Origin: Rhizobium sp. RM
Lineage (GTDB): Bacteria > Pseudomonadota > Alphaproteobacteria > Rhizobiales > Rhizobiaceae
DNA length: 64,000 nucleotides
Direction of reading: 5' to 3'
NCBI RefSeq assembly: GCF_013390595.1
Contig: NZ_JACAWV010000022.1
Location: 1,116,001 to 1,180,000, forward strand
The notes under the pieces were generated by a model. The model saw nothing but the letters and a program-made list of their open reading frames with translations, had not been told where the DNA came from and ran no database searches. Shown piece by piece: positions 1 through 7,935 of this stretch. Numbering within the stretch: the first letter of the stretch is position 1; each line of letters opens with the position of its first letter. A program made the translations under genes and the position numbers.

Positions 1-9
1 AAGGCAACT

Positions 10-705
10 TTATACTGTCAGGTGACGTCGTGCTTCCGGCGTATCCAGCGTCTCAGCCAACCCTTCATGCACGATCTCGCCGCGATCCATGATATAGACA
101 TAGTCGGCAAGCTCACGGCAGAAGTCGAGATATTGCTCGACCAGCAGGATTGCCATACCGGTGCTGTCGCGAAGATATTTGATCGCCCGGCCGATATCCT
201 TGATGATCGACGGCTGAATGCCTTCGGTCGGTTCGTCCAGCACAAGGATCTTCGGACGTGTTACCAGCGCCCGGCCGATGGCGAGCTGCTGTTGCTGCCC
301 CCCCGACAAATCCCCTCCGCGTCTGGAAAGCATGGATTGCAGGACAGGAAACAGACTGAAAATATCGTCGGGAATGAAGCGCTCCTTGCGCGGCAACGGC
401 GCATAGCCGCTTTCGAGATTTTCCTGAACGGTCAACAGCGGGAATATTTCGCGCCCTTGCGGAACATAACCGACACCGCGCTTGGCCCGCTGGTAGGGAG
501 CAAGACCGTTCAGTGTTTCACCGCCGAAGCTGATCGATCCGGCGCTGATGGCGTGTTGACCGGTGACGGCCCGCAACAGCGAACTTTTCCCGACCCCGTT
601 ACGTCCCAGAACGCAGGTGATCTTGCCCATTTCCGCATTGAGCGAAATGCCGCGCAACGCCTGGGCTGCGCCATAGTGAAGATTGATGTTTTCGACGTTC
701 AGCAT
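10..705 (-). CDS. urtE: Urea ABC transporter ATP-binding subunit UrtE
   Basis: One of the two ATPases that power the high-affinity urea importer at the cytoplasmic face of the membrane. The 231-residue protein has a Walker A (GRNGVGKSS, residues 34-42), the ABC signature LSGGQQQQ (about 133-140) and Walker B ILVLDEP (about 153-159), and matches LivF-type ATPases in length. It is named UrtE rather than LivF because it closes a five-gene block whose binding protein and fused UrtB permease are urea-type. It starts 1 nt after the urtD stop, so the two are translationally coupled. The left end of the window follows directly after its stop codon. Family assignment is firm; substrate is inferred from the operon. 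Confidence 0.93.
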   Translation of the reverse strand: MLNVENINLHYGAAQALRGISLNAEMGKITCVLGRNGVGKSSLLRAVTGQHAISAGSISFGGETLNGLAPYQRAKRGVGYVPQGREIFPLLTVQENLESGYAPLPRKERFIPDDIFSLFPVLQSMLSRRGGDLSGGQQQQLAIGRALVTRPKILVLDEPTEGIQPSIIKDIGRAIKYLRDSTGMAILLVEQYLDFCRELADYVYIMDRGEIVHEGLAETLDTPEARRHLTV

Positions 706-706
706 A

Positions 707-1468
707 TCAGCGCCCCAGGTAGTTCTCGATCACCTTGGGATCGTTCGAGACAAAGTCGATCGATCCCTCGGCCAGCACGGAGCCTTCAGCAAGGCATGTG
801 ACTTTCACGCCGAGCTCACGAATGAAACCCATGTCGTGTTCAACCACGACCACCGACCGCGTCTTTGCGATCTCCTTCAGGAGCACGGCTGTTTCGGCCG
901 TTTCCGCATCGGTCATGCCTGCAACCGGCTCATCCACCAGAAGCAGTTTTGGCTCCTGTGCCAGCAACATACCGATCTCGAGCCACTGTTTCTGACCGTG
1001 CGAAAGATTGGCCGCCAGGTCGTTGCGACGATGTCCAAGACGCACTGTCGCAAGGATTTCCTCGATACGCGCCTTGTCCTCATCCGTCAGCCGATAGAAC
1101 AGCGTGGCGAACACACCGCGCTTGCGGTTCAGCGCCAGTTCCAGATTGTCCCAGACCGTATGGCTTTCGAACACGGTCGGTTTCTGGAATTTTCGCCCGA
1201 TACCGAGCTGCGCGATATCCGCCTCGTCTTTCTTCGTCAGGTCAACGCTGTCTTCGAAAAGCACAGTGCCTGTGTCAGGGCGGGTCTTGCCGGTGATGAT
1301 ATCCATCATCGTCGTCTTGCCGGCACCGTTCGGGCCAATGATGGCGCGAAGCTCGCCGGGCTCGACCACGAAGGACAGGGAGTTCAGTGCCTTGAAGCCA
1401 TCGAAGGATACGGAAACGCCATCGAGATAAAGCAGGCTTTTCGAACGGTTTTCGGAAATCGTGTTCAT
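707..1468 (-). CDS. urtD: Urea ABC transporter ATP-binding subunit UrtD
   Basis: Second ATPase of the urea importer (253 residues, LivG-like). Walker A GPNGAGKTT lies at about residues 45-53, the signature is the variant LSHGQKQWLEIG, and the H-loop reads VVVVEHDMGFI. A longer open frame extends upstream inside urtC, but the ATG at 1468 is chosen because it gives the family length, begins just before the conserved first strand, and has a GAGG ribosome-binding site overlapping the urtC stop. There are 7 nt between urtC and urtD and 1 nt between urtD and urtE, which indicates a single transcript. Confidence 0.93.
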   Translation of the reverse strand: MNTISENRSKSLLYLDGVSVSFDGFKALNSLSFVVEPGELRAIIGPNGAGKTTMMDIITGKTRPDTGTVLFEDSVDLTKKDEADIAQLGIGRKFQKPTVFESHTVWDNLELALNRKRGVFATLFYRLTDEDKARIEEILATVRLGHRRNDLAANLSHGQKQWLEIGMLLAQEPKLLLVDEPVAGMTDAETAETAVLLKEIAKTRSVVVVEHDMGFIRELGVKVTCLAEGSVLAEGSIDFVSNDPKVIENYLGR

Positions 1469-1475
1469 ATCAACC

Positions 1476-2654
1476 TCACTCCGCAGCCTGCTGCGCGACT
1501 GCTGCGGCGTCATCGTTGCCCGCGTCGCTTTCGCTCTGCCGCTTTGCAACCAGACGCTTTTCCCGCCGCCCGGCCAAGTAATGCTGGATGGTGCCAACGA
1601 TGCCCTTGGGGAAGAACAATGTGACTGCGATGAAAAGACCACCGAGCGCAAACAGCCAGAATTCAGGAAATGCACCGGTGAAATAGCTCTTGCCGCCATT
1701 GACCAGCACCGCACCGATGATCGGCCCGATCAAGGTCCCGCGACCACCGACGGCAGTCCAAACCACCACTTCGATGGAGTTGGCTGGAGAAAACTCACCG
1801 GGATTGATGATGCCGACCTGCGGCACGAACAATGCACCGGCGATGCCGGCGATCATCGCCGAGACGACGAAGGTGAAGAGCTTGATGTTCTCGACACGAA
1901 AGCCGAGGAAACGGACGCGGCTTTCCGCATCGCGCACACCGACCAGCACCTTGCCGAACTTGGAATTGACGATGCCGGCTGCGATCAGCAGCGAAACCGC
2001 CAGCATGATCGCCGTCATCGCAAAGAGTACGGCGCGCGTACCATCCGCCTGCACCGAAAAACCGAGGATATCCTTGAAATCCGTCAGGCCGTTATTGCCG
2101 CCGAAGCCCATGTCGTTGCGGAAAAAGGCAAGCAACAACGCGTAGGTCATGGCCTGTGTGATGATCGATAGATAGACACCGTTGACACGGCTGCGGAAGG
2201 CAAACCAACCGAACACGAAGGCAAGCAGCCCAGGCACAACCAGCACCATCAGCGCTGCGAACCAGAACATGTCGAAGCCATGCCAGAACCAGGGCAGTTC
2301 CTTCCAGTTCAGAAATACCATGAAGTCGGGCAGCACGGGATGACCATAAACACCGCGGGTGCCGATCTGGCGCATCAGATACATGCCCATGGCGTAACCG
2401 CCGAGCGCGAAAAAGGCGGCGTGGCCAAGCGAAAGAATGCCGCAGTAGCCCCACACCAGATCGAGCGCCAGCGCCAGCATCGCATAGGCGAGATATTTGC
2501 CGAGCATCGACATGATATAAGTCGGTACATGCAGCGGGTGATCTGCAGGCAAAAGCAGGTTTGATGCCGGAATGAGCAGCGCGACGGCCAGAATGATGCC
2601 GATGGCGATGGAGATGCGCCGGTCGAGCGCTTTGATGAGGAAGCCGGTAATCAT
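1476..2654 (-). CDS. urtC: Urea ABC transporter permease UrtC
   Basis: Inner-membrane permease of the LivM type (392 residues) forming the urea channel with UrtB. Several hydrophobic segments are visible from residue 13 onward. The conserved permease stretches WGYCGILSLGHAAFFALGGY and VVWTAVGGRGTLIGPIIGA are present, the latter including the EAA-like loop that contacts the ATPases. The C-terminal tail is basic and cytosolic (GRREKRLVAKR). Its ATG overlaps the end of urtB by 4 nt. Confidence 0.93.
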   Translation of the reverse strand: MITGFLIKALDRRISIAIGIILAVALLIPASNLLLPADHPLHVPTYIMSMLGKYLAYAMLALALDLVWGYCGILSLGHAAFFALGGYAMGMYLMRQIGTRGVYGHPVLPDFMVFLNWKELPWFWHGFDMFWFAALMVLVVPGLLAFVFGWFAFRSRVNGVYLSIITQAMTYALLLAFFRNDMGFGGNNGLTDFKDILGFSVQADGTRAVLFAMTAIMLAVSLLIAAGIVNSKFGKVLVGVRDAESRVRFLGFRVENIKLFTFVVSAMIAGIAGALFVPQVGIINPGEFSPANSIEVVVWTAVGGRGTLIGPIIGAVLVNGGKSYFTGAFPEFWLFALGGLFIAVTLFFPKGIVGTIQHYLAGRREKRLVAKRQSESDAGNDDAAAVAQQAAE

Positions 2655-4255
2655 GCTTCGATTGCCCTTCCCTTGAGTGCGAAGAGACCGCGCGGCCGCT
2701 TCTGGATGAACAGGATGATGAGGACGAGCACGAGGATTTTACCGAGCACCGCACCGACAGTCGGCTCCAGGAACTTGTTGAAGACCCCAAGCGACAGCGC
2801 GCCAACCAGCGTACCCCAAAGATTGCCGACGCCACCAAACACCACCACCATGAAGCTGTCGATGATGTAGCTCTGGCCAAGGTTCGGCGACACATTGTCG
2901 ATCTGAGAGAGAGCAACCCCGGCAAGCCCGGCGACCCCTGATCCGAGCGCAAAGGTAAAGGCATCGACCCAGGGGGTCTTGATACCCATCGATGATGCCA
3001 TACGGCGGTTCTGGGTCACGGCACGCATTTCGAGCCCGAAGGACGAACGCTTCAGCAACATGAGCAGCGCGAAAAACACCGACAGCGAGAAGGCGACGAT
3101 CCACACGCGGTTCCAGGTGAAGTTCAGATAACCGATGCTGAAGGAGCCGGACATCCAGCTCGGGCTGCCAACTTCACGGTTGGTCGGGCCGAAGATGGAA
3201 CGCACACCCTGTTGCAGGATAAGCGAAATACCCCAGGTCGCGAGAAGCGTTTCGAGTGGACGCCCATAGAGGAACCGGATGACACCGCGTTCCATGACCA
3301 GGCCGATGGCACCAGTGACAAGAAACGCAACCGGAAGCGCAATTGCCAACGACCAATCGAACAGGCCAGGAAAACTGGAGCGGATGACGTCCTGCACCAT
3401 GAAGGTCGAATAAGCGCCAATCATCACCATTTCGCCATGCGCCATGTTGATGATGCCCATCACACCAAAGGTGATGGCAAGACCGATCGCCGCGAGCAGC
3501 AACACGGAACCGAGCGACAGACCGTACCAGACGTTCTGAACATTATCCCAAAAGGCCAGCGAGCCTTCGATGCCCGCAATCGCAGCATCGATATCGGGTT
3601 TCAGGCTTGCATCAACGGAAGATGATGCGGCCATGAGAATGCTGATTGCATCGCGACCGCCAATGTTCTTGATGGTTTCGATCGCGGCCTTCTTCTGGTC
3701 GGCGGGACGGTCTGAGGAGAGCAACGAAACCGCTCTCGCCTCTTCCATGCGGGCGCGCACCTCTGCATCCGTTTCCTTGGCGAGGGCGGCATCGAGCAAT
3801 TCGAGATTTTCTGCACTTGGCGCTTTCAGGACCGCGTCCGCTGCTGAAAGCCGCACGGATTTCTCCGGGCTCAGCAGCGTCAGACCGCCAAGTGCCGCGC
3901 GAATGACGCGGCGCAGATTGTTGTTGACCTTGACCTTGGTAACGGCGGCCTTGGGGGCTTCACCGGCACTCTCGCCGGAAAGCGGATCGATCAGTGTGAA
4001 ATTTGGCCCCGTGGCCTTGACCATGAAGACTGCGTTGTCAGCCTTTCGCACATAGAGATCACCCGCGGCAAAGGCTTCAAGCGGAGCAACGACGCGCGGA
4101 TCTCCGCTGGCGGCAATCTGGCCGATCAATGTTTCAGCCTGCTTGAAATCCGCCGTCCCGAGCGCATCGATCAGCGCTTTCGGCTCACTCTGCGCCGCCG
4201 CCGGCATGGCCAGACACATCAGCACGCCGATAAAGGTCAACACACGAAGAAACAT
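2651..4255 (-). CDS. urtB: Urea ABC transporter permease UrtB with N-terminal periplasmic domain
   Basis: LivH-type permease of the urea importer, 534 residues from the ATG at 4255. The first about 22 residues are a signal peptide ending near AAAQ. Residues about 25-225 form a soluble domain absent from LivH, rich in Ala/Lys/Glu helices. The membrane part (from about 235) carries the permease signature AIGLAITFGVMGIINMAHGEMVMIGAY. This two-part layout is typical of UrtB and is the main reason for calling the operon urea-specific rather than branched-chain amino acid. The ATG at 4255 was preferred to an upstream in-frame start because it exposes the signal peptide and follows a GGGGGA ribosome-binding site. 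Confidence 0.93.
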   Translation of the reverse strand: MFLRVLTFIGVLMCLAMPAAAQSEPKALIDALGTADFKQAETLIGQIAASGDPRVVAPLEAFAAGDLYVRKADNAVFMVKATGPNFTLIDPLSGESAGEAPKAAVTKVKVNNNLRRVIRAALGGLTLLSPEKSVRLSAADAVLKAPSAENLELLDAALAKETDAEVRARMEEARAVSLLSSDRPADQKKAAIETIKNIGGRDAISILMAASSSVDASLKPDIDAAIAGIEGSLAFWDNVQNVWYGLSLGSVLLLAAIGLAITFGVMGIINMAHGEMVMIGAYSTFMVQDVIRSSFPGLFDWSLAIALPVAFLVTGAIGLVMERGVIRFLYGRPLETLLATWGISLILQQGVRSIFGPTNREVGSPSWMSGSFSIGYLNFTWNRVWIVAFSLSVFFALLMLLKRSSFGLEMRAVTQNRRMASSMGIKTPWVDAFTFALGSGVAGLAGVALSQIDNVSPNLGQSYIIDSFMVVVFGGVGNLWGTLVGALSLGVFNKFLEPTVGAVLGKILVLVLIILFIQKRPRGLFALKGRAIEA

Positions 4256-4424
4256 AGTCCCAAGTCCCCCTTGGAAGCCCTCCCGTCTGGAAGGCAGCTT
4301 TACTTCTCTCCGCCATGCCGGAATTGATCCGGCAAACTCCGTTAGCCGCGCAGATGCACGGCTGCCGGGTTCCGGTCTGAAACCGGAGTGACGGCCCACG
4401 GCTCATGCCGCAGGTCATTGGAAT

Positions 4425-4448
4425 GAGAGGCGCTTTGGCGCGCCTCTC
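4425..4448 (-). promoter_or_regulatory. Hairpin between urtA and urtB
   Basis: A 9-bp perfect stem (GAGAGGCGC paired with GCGCCTCTC) with a 6-nt loop lies in the roughly 210-nt gap after the urtA stop and before urtB. No T-run follows on the minus strand. It is best read as an mRNA-stabilising or partial attenuator hairpin that allows more binding protein than permease to be made, as is common after the first gene of binding-protein operons. The stem is seen directly; the role is inferred. Confidence 0.5.
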
Positions 4449-4468
4449 TGCATGCATTCGAAATCAGA

Positions 4469-5758
4469 TCAGCTGCCCTTGCCGCCGCACTTGCCAGTCG
4501 CAACGTTGAAGTTGCCGCAGGACATCGGCTTGCGCCAATCCGAGATCAGGTCCTTGGAGTCAGGCAGATAGTCCGACCACTCATCGCCGACCACGGCAGG
4601 CGTTTCCTGAACGACTTCGAACTGGCCATCAGCCTGAATTTCGCCGATCAGGACCGGTTTGGTGATGTGGTGGTTCGGCATGACGGTCGAGTAACCGCCT
4701 GAAAGGTTCGGAACCGAAACGCCGATGATCGAGTCGAGAACGGCGTCCGTATCGGTCGTACCGGCAGACTCGACTGCCTTCACCCAGGCATTGAAGCCGA
4801 TATAGGCAGCTTCCATCGGGTCGTTGGTCACGCGCTTGTCGTTCTTGGTGAACGCATGCCAGGTCTTGATGAACTCAGCGTTGACCGGAGCGTCGACGGA
4901 CTGGAAGTAGTTCCAGGCAGCCAGATGGCCGACCAGCGGCGATGTGTCGAGACCGGCAAGCTCTTCTTCACCCACGGAGAAGGCCACAACAGGAATGTCT
5001 TCGGCCTTGATGCCCTGGTTTGCGAGTTCCTTGTAGAACGGCACGTTGGCGTCACCGTTGATGGTGGAAACCACCGCGGTCTTCTTGCCTGCAGAACCGA
5101 ACTTCTTGATGTCGGACACGATCGTCTGCCAGTCGGAATGACCGAATGGCGTGTAGTTGATCATGATGTCCTCTTCCTTGACGCCCTTGGACATCAGGTA
5201 GGCCTTCAGGATCTTGTTGGTCGTCTGCGGGTAGACATAGTCCGTACCGGCCAGAACCCAGCGCTCGACACCTTCGGTGTTGGCGAGATAATCAACGGCA
5301 GGGATGGCCTGCTGGTTCGGAGCGGCACCGGTGTAGAAGATGTTGCGCGAGGATTCCTCACCCTCGTACTGTACCGGATAGAAGAGAATGGAGTTCAGCT
5401 CTTCAAAAACCGGAAGAACGGACTTGCGCGACGAAGACGTCCAGCAACCGAAGACGGCGGCAACCTTGTCCTGGCTGATGAGCTGGCGAGCCTTTTCAGC
5501 AAACAGAGGCCAATCGGACGCAGGATCGACCACCACAGCTTCGAGCTTCCTGCCCAGAACGCCGCCCTTCTTGTTCTGCTCTTCGATGAGCATCAGCATG
5601 GCGTCTTTCAGCGTCGTCTCGGAAATTGCCATGGTGCCGGAAAGAGAATGCAGAACGCCCACCTTGATCGTGTCATCGGCAGCAAATGCGCCGTGGAACG
5701 CCGTGGTGGACAGAATGGCGCCGAGCAATGCGCCAGTCAGCGTTTTTCTAAATGTCAT
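4469..5758 (-). CDS. urtA: Urea ABC transporter substrate-binding protein UrtA
   Basis: Periplasmic urea receptor, 429 residues from the ATG at 5758. A classic signal peptide ends at AFAADD. The mature part begins DTIKVGVLHSLSGTMAISE, the type-I periplasmic binding fold of UrtA/AmiC proteins, and continues with the family stretch FGCWTSSSRKSVLPVFEE. An in-frame ATG 13 codons upstream was rejected because the downstream one has a GGAGAGGGG ribosome-binding site and starts directly at the signal peptide. It is the first gene of the urt operon. Urea specificity rests on family resemblance and on the UrtB-type partner. Confidence 0.93.
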   Translation of the reverse strand: MTFRKTLTGALLGAILSTTAFHGAFAADDTIKVGVLHSLSGTMAISETTLKDAMLMLIEEQNKKGGVLGRKLEAVVVDPASDWPLFAEKARQLISQDKVAAVFGCWTSSSRKSVLPVFEELNSILFYPVQYEGEESSRNIFYTGAAPNQQAIPAVDYLANTEGVERWVLAGTDYVYPQTTNKILKAYLMSKGVKEEDIMINYTPFGHSDWQTIVSDIKKFGSAGKKTAVVSTINGDANVPFYKELANQGIKAEDIPVVAFSVGEEELAGLDTSPLVGHLAAWNYFQSVDAPVNAEFIKTWHAFTKNDKRVTNDPMEAAYIGFNAWVKAVESAGTTDTDAVLDSIIGVSVPNLSGGYSTVMPNHHITKPVLIGEIQADGQFEVVQETPAVVGDEWSDYLPDSKDLISDWRKPMSCGNFNVATGKCGGKGS

Positions 5759-5856
5759 CGGAAGAACCCCTCTCCTTGTTTTAGCCTCTATGGGCATCGG
5801 CAGCGCTTGAGACCGCCGCTGGAGGAGACTATCGATCTCGCAGACGCGAAACCGTA

Positions 5857-5872
5857 TACGTCAATTGACGTA
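5857..5872. promoter_or_regulatory. Perfect 16-bp palindrome upstream of urtA
   Basis: TACGTCAATTGACGTA is fully self-complementary with no spacer. It lies about 100 bp upstream of the urtA start and beyond the 3' end of gstI, in otherwise non-coding DNA. A dimeric transcription factor operator for urt expression is the likeliest reading. No regulator can be named from the sequence, and I did not find a convincing sigma-54 promoter here. Confidence 0.5.
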
Positions 5873-5906
5873 GGTGGGGTGGCGAAAGGTGCAGCAACAA
5901 AAGACG

Positions 5907-5935
5907 AAGCCGCGCGACCGGAGGCCGCGCGGCTT
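5907..5935 (-). terminator. Rho-independent terminator of gstI
   Basis: A 10-bp perfect GC-rich stem (AAGCCGCGCG with CGCGCGGCTT) and a 9-nt loop begin about 25 bp downstream of the gstI stop. On the minus strand it is followed by CGTCTTTTG, a short T-tract. This separates gstI from the urt operon transcribed in the same direction. Confidence 0.65.
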
Positions 5936-5960
5936 ACAAATGAAATCGGTTTAACTGCGA

Positions 5961-6158
5961 TCAGGAGTTCGGTTTGTCGTTTCGCTCTTCGTCCCGGATC
6001 GCCTCGTCGTGATACCACGAGCCGAAATCGATGTGCGGCGCCCTTGCTTCTTCCTCAAGAGCACTCAAACCGCTCTTTCGAAACTTGGAAACGCCTGCGC
6101 GTCCGCCAACGGGGAATTGATAGATCGTTGCAGTCTCACGATGAAAGCCGGTCGCCAT
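5961..6158 (-). CDS. gstI: Glutamine synthetase translation inhibitor-like protein (DUF2735)
   Basis: A 65-residue soluble protein starting MATGFHRETATIYQFPVGGRA, with the conserved C-terminal SWYHDEAI stretch. This is the DUF2735/GstI family. In Rhizobium leguminosarum GstI is a small protein encoded divergently from glnII that represses GlnII synthesis after transcription. The arrangement here is the same: gstI on the minus strand, glnII on the plus strand, with a 490-bp control region between them. The ATG at 6158 is preceded by a purine-rich AGAAAGTGAGAAG stretch. Sequence resemblance and gene order are strong; the mechanism is known from the relative and inferred here. Confidence 0.85.
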   Translation of the reverse strand: MATGFHRETATIYQFPVGGRAGVSKFRKSGLSALEEEARAPHIDFGSWYHDEAIRDEERNDKPNS

Positions 6159-6255
6159 TTCGAACTTCTCACTTTCTTTGCATCGAAGCGCTTCGCTGTA
6201 TGAAGCAAACTTCCGAGCCTCGGATTCGCTCCACTTGATTAAAAAAAAATCACGT

Positions 6256-6272
6256 TGCGAAAAATATAGGCA
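6256..6272. promoter_or_regulatory. Candidate NtrC binding site
   Basis: TGC-N11-GCA dyad (TGCGAAAAATATAGGCA) between gstI and glnII. NtrC sites are inverted repeats of the form TGCACC-N5-GGTGCA, whose TGC/GCA outer bases and 11-nt interior are matched, although the inner consensus bases are not. It lies about 100 bp upstream of gstI and about 270 bp upstream of the glnII sigma-54 promoter, a normal enhancer distance. Weak alone; supported by the promoter nearby. Confidence 0.4.
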
Positions 6273-6538
6273 TTAATCGCCGCTCCGGCAAGAAAAACCA
6301 TTCCAGAAGCGCCGGATTTCAAGGCATTTGCCAAACGAACGAACGAACCGCCAATCTGTGCGCCGCAGCAGCCGTTCTGCAGCCGACGCCAGGCCTATGC
6401 ATAAGAAATCACTCATGAATCATAAGGGGTGTTTTTGCTTGCTGCGGCGCAGCATTACGTCGGCGGCGATGTGGCATCGGCGTTTTCCAGATCGGCACCA
6501 GAAAGATTTTTCGAAAAAATCGGCAAACAACACCAATC

Positions 6539-6554
6539 TGGCACGCAACATGCA
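6539..6554 (+). promoter_or_regulatory. Sigma-54 promoter of glnII
   Basis: TGGCACGCAACATGCA matches the sigma-54 consensus TGGCAC-N5-TTGCA with a single mismatch. The GG at 6540-6541 and the GC at 6552-6553 are exactly 10 bp apart, as RpoN requires. A start site about 12 nt downstream would give a leader of roughly 85 nt before the glnII ATG. glnII is a known NtrC/RpoN-controlled gene in rhizobia. Confidence 0.8.
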
Positions 6555-6648
6555 TCTGTCATGGCAGCCCTTGATCGCGAGAGCGGCTTCCGGCGGCGAA
6601 AGCACCGGGGCCTCAAGGCTTCGCATTTTTACCTATGAGAGGTTCGTA

Positions 6649-7683
6649 ATGACTAAGTTCAAACTCGAGTACATCTGGCTCGACGGGTACAAGCCGGTAC
6701 CAAATCTGCGCGGCAAGACGCAGGTCAAGGAATTCGACGAATTCCCCACGCTCGAGCAGCTCCCGCTTTGGGGCTTCGATGGCTCGTCCACCCAGCAGGC
6801 TGAAGGCCATAGCTCGGATTGCGTACTGAAGCCTGTTGCGATCTACCCGGACCCGGCCCGCACGAACGGCGCTCTCGTCATGTGCGAAGTCATGATGCCT
6901 GATGGCGTTACGCCGCACTCTTCCAACAGCCGCGCAACCATCCTTGACGATGAAGACGCGTGGTTCGGCTTTGAGCAGGAATACTTCTTCTACCAGGACG
7001 GCCGCCCGCTCGGCTTCCCTGAGCAGGGTTACCCGGCTCCGCAGGGCCCGTACTACACCGGCGTTGGCTACAAGAACGTTGGTTCGGTTGCTCGCGAGAT
7101 CGTTGAAGAGCACCTCGACCTCTGCCTCGAAGCAGGCATCAACCACGAAGGCATCAACGCCGAAGTGGCCAAGGGTCAGTGGGAATTCCAGATTTTCGGC
7201 AAGGGCTCCAAGCGCGCCGCCGACCAGATCTGGATCGCTCGTTACCTGCTTCTCCGTCTGTGCGAACAGTACGGCATCGACGTAGAATTCCACTGCAAGC
7301 CGCTCGGCGACACCGACTGGAACGGCTCCGGCATGCACTGCAACTTCTCCACGAAGTTCATGCGTGAAGTTGGCGGCAAGGAATACTTCGAAGCCCTCAT
7401 GGCTGCGTTTTCCAAGAACTGGAAAGAGCACATCGACGTTTACGGCCCGGACAACCACCTGCGTTTGACCGGCAAGCACGAAACGGCTCCGTGGAACAAG
7501 TTCTCCTACGGCGTTGCTGACCGTGGCGCATCGATCCGCGTCCCGCACTCTTTCGTCAACAACGGCTACAAGGGCTACCTTGAAGACCGTCGTCCGAACT
7601 CTCAGGGTTGCCCGTACCAGATCGCTTCCATCGTTCTGAAGACGATCGCGGAAGTCCCGACAGCAAAGTCGGCTGCTGCCTGA
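6649..7683 (+). CDS. glnII: Type II glutamine synthetase GlnII
   Basis: ATP-dependent synthesis of glutamine from glutamate and ammonium in the cytosol. At 344 residues it is the short eukaryote-like GSII form rather than the about 470-residue GlnA. Visible signatures are WGFDGSSTQQAEGHSSD near the N terminus, the metal-site region FGFEQEYFF, GPDNHLRLTGKHET and FSYGVADRGASIRVP. The ATG at 6649 follows a GAGAGG ribosome-binding site; the open frame continues upstream without coding character. It is transcribed from a sigma-54 promoter, divergently from gstI. Codon usage is strongly biased, as expected for a highly expressed gene. Confidence 0.97.
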   Translation: MTKFKLEYIWLDGYKPVPNLRGKTQVKEFDEFPTLEQLPLWGFDGSSTQQAEGHSSDCVLKPVAIYPDPARTNGALVMCEVMMPDGVTPHSSNSRATILDDEDAWFGFEQEYFFYQDGRPLGFPEQGYPAPQGPYYTGVGYKNVGSVAREIVEEHLDLCLEAGINHEGINAEVAKGQWEFQIFGKGSKRAADQIWIARYLLLRLCEQYGIDVEFHCKPLGDTDWNGSGMHCNFSTKFMREVGGKEYFEALMAAFSKNWKEHIDVYGPDNHLRLTGKHETAPWNKFSYGVADRGASIRVPHSFVNNGYKGYLEDRRPNSQGCPYQIASIVLKTIAEVPTAKSAAA

Positions 7684-7691
7684 TAAACAAG

Positions 7692-7726
7692 AAATGGCGT
7701 CGTCTTCAAACAAGACGACGCCATTT
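7692..7726 (+). terminator. Rho-independent terminator of glnII
   Basis: A 15-bp perfect stem (AAATGGCGTCGTCTT with its complement) and a 5-nt loop, starting 8 bp after the glnII stop and ending in a T-run of about five. Confidence 0.93.
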
Positions 7727-7935
7727 TTGCGTCTTGCGCACACCGCCAACTCCTGGAGCGCCAGCGCTCATCGTTTTTCCTTAAAACAAGAGCACAAAAA
7801 GGCATCAGCCCTTTACGGAACAGCTCAATCGAACGGCTGAGCCACGAGGTGACCTTTCGCCAGTTCACTGCGGCAGCGTATCGTGCGCGCTGGAAAATTC
7901 CCGCAATACGGGCCCGCAATACAGGAAGGTGAACG

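Noticed and set aside
1461-2171. 236-codon plus-strand frame opposite urtC
   Set aside because: Its product is charge-rich and low in hydrophobic residues, as expected for the complement of a GC-rich membrane-protein gene. urtC on the other strand is certain.
6613-7749. 378-codon minus-strand frame opposite glnII
   Set aside because: It arises from the strong third-position bias of glnII on the other strand; no family resemblance.
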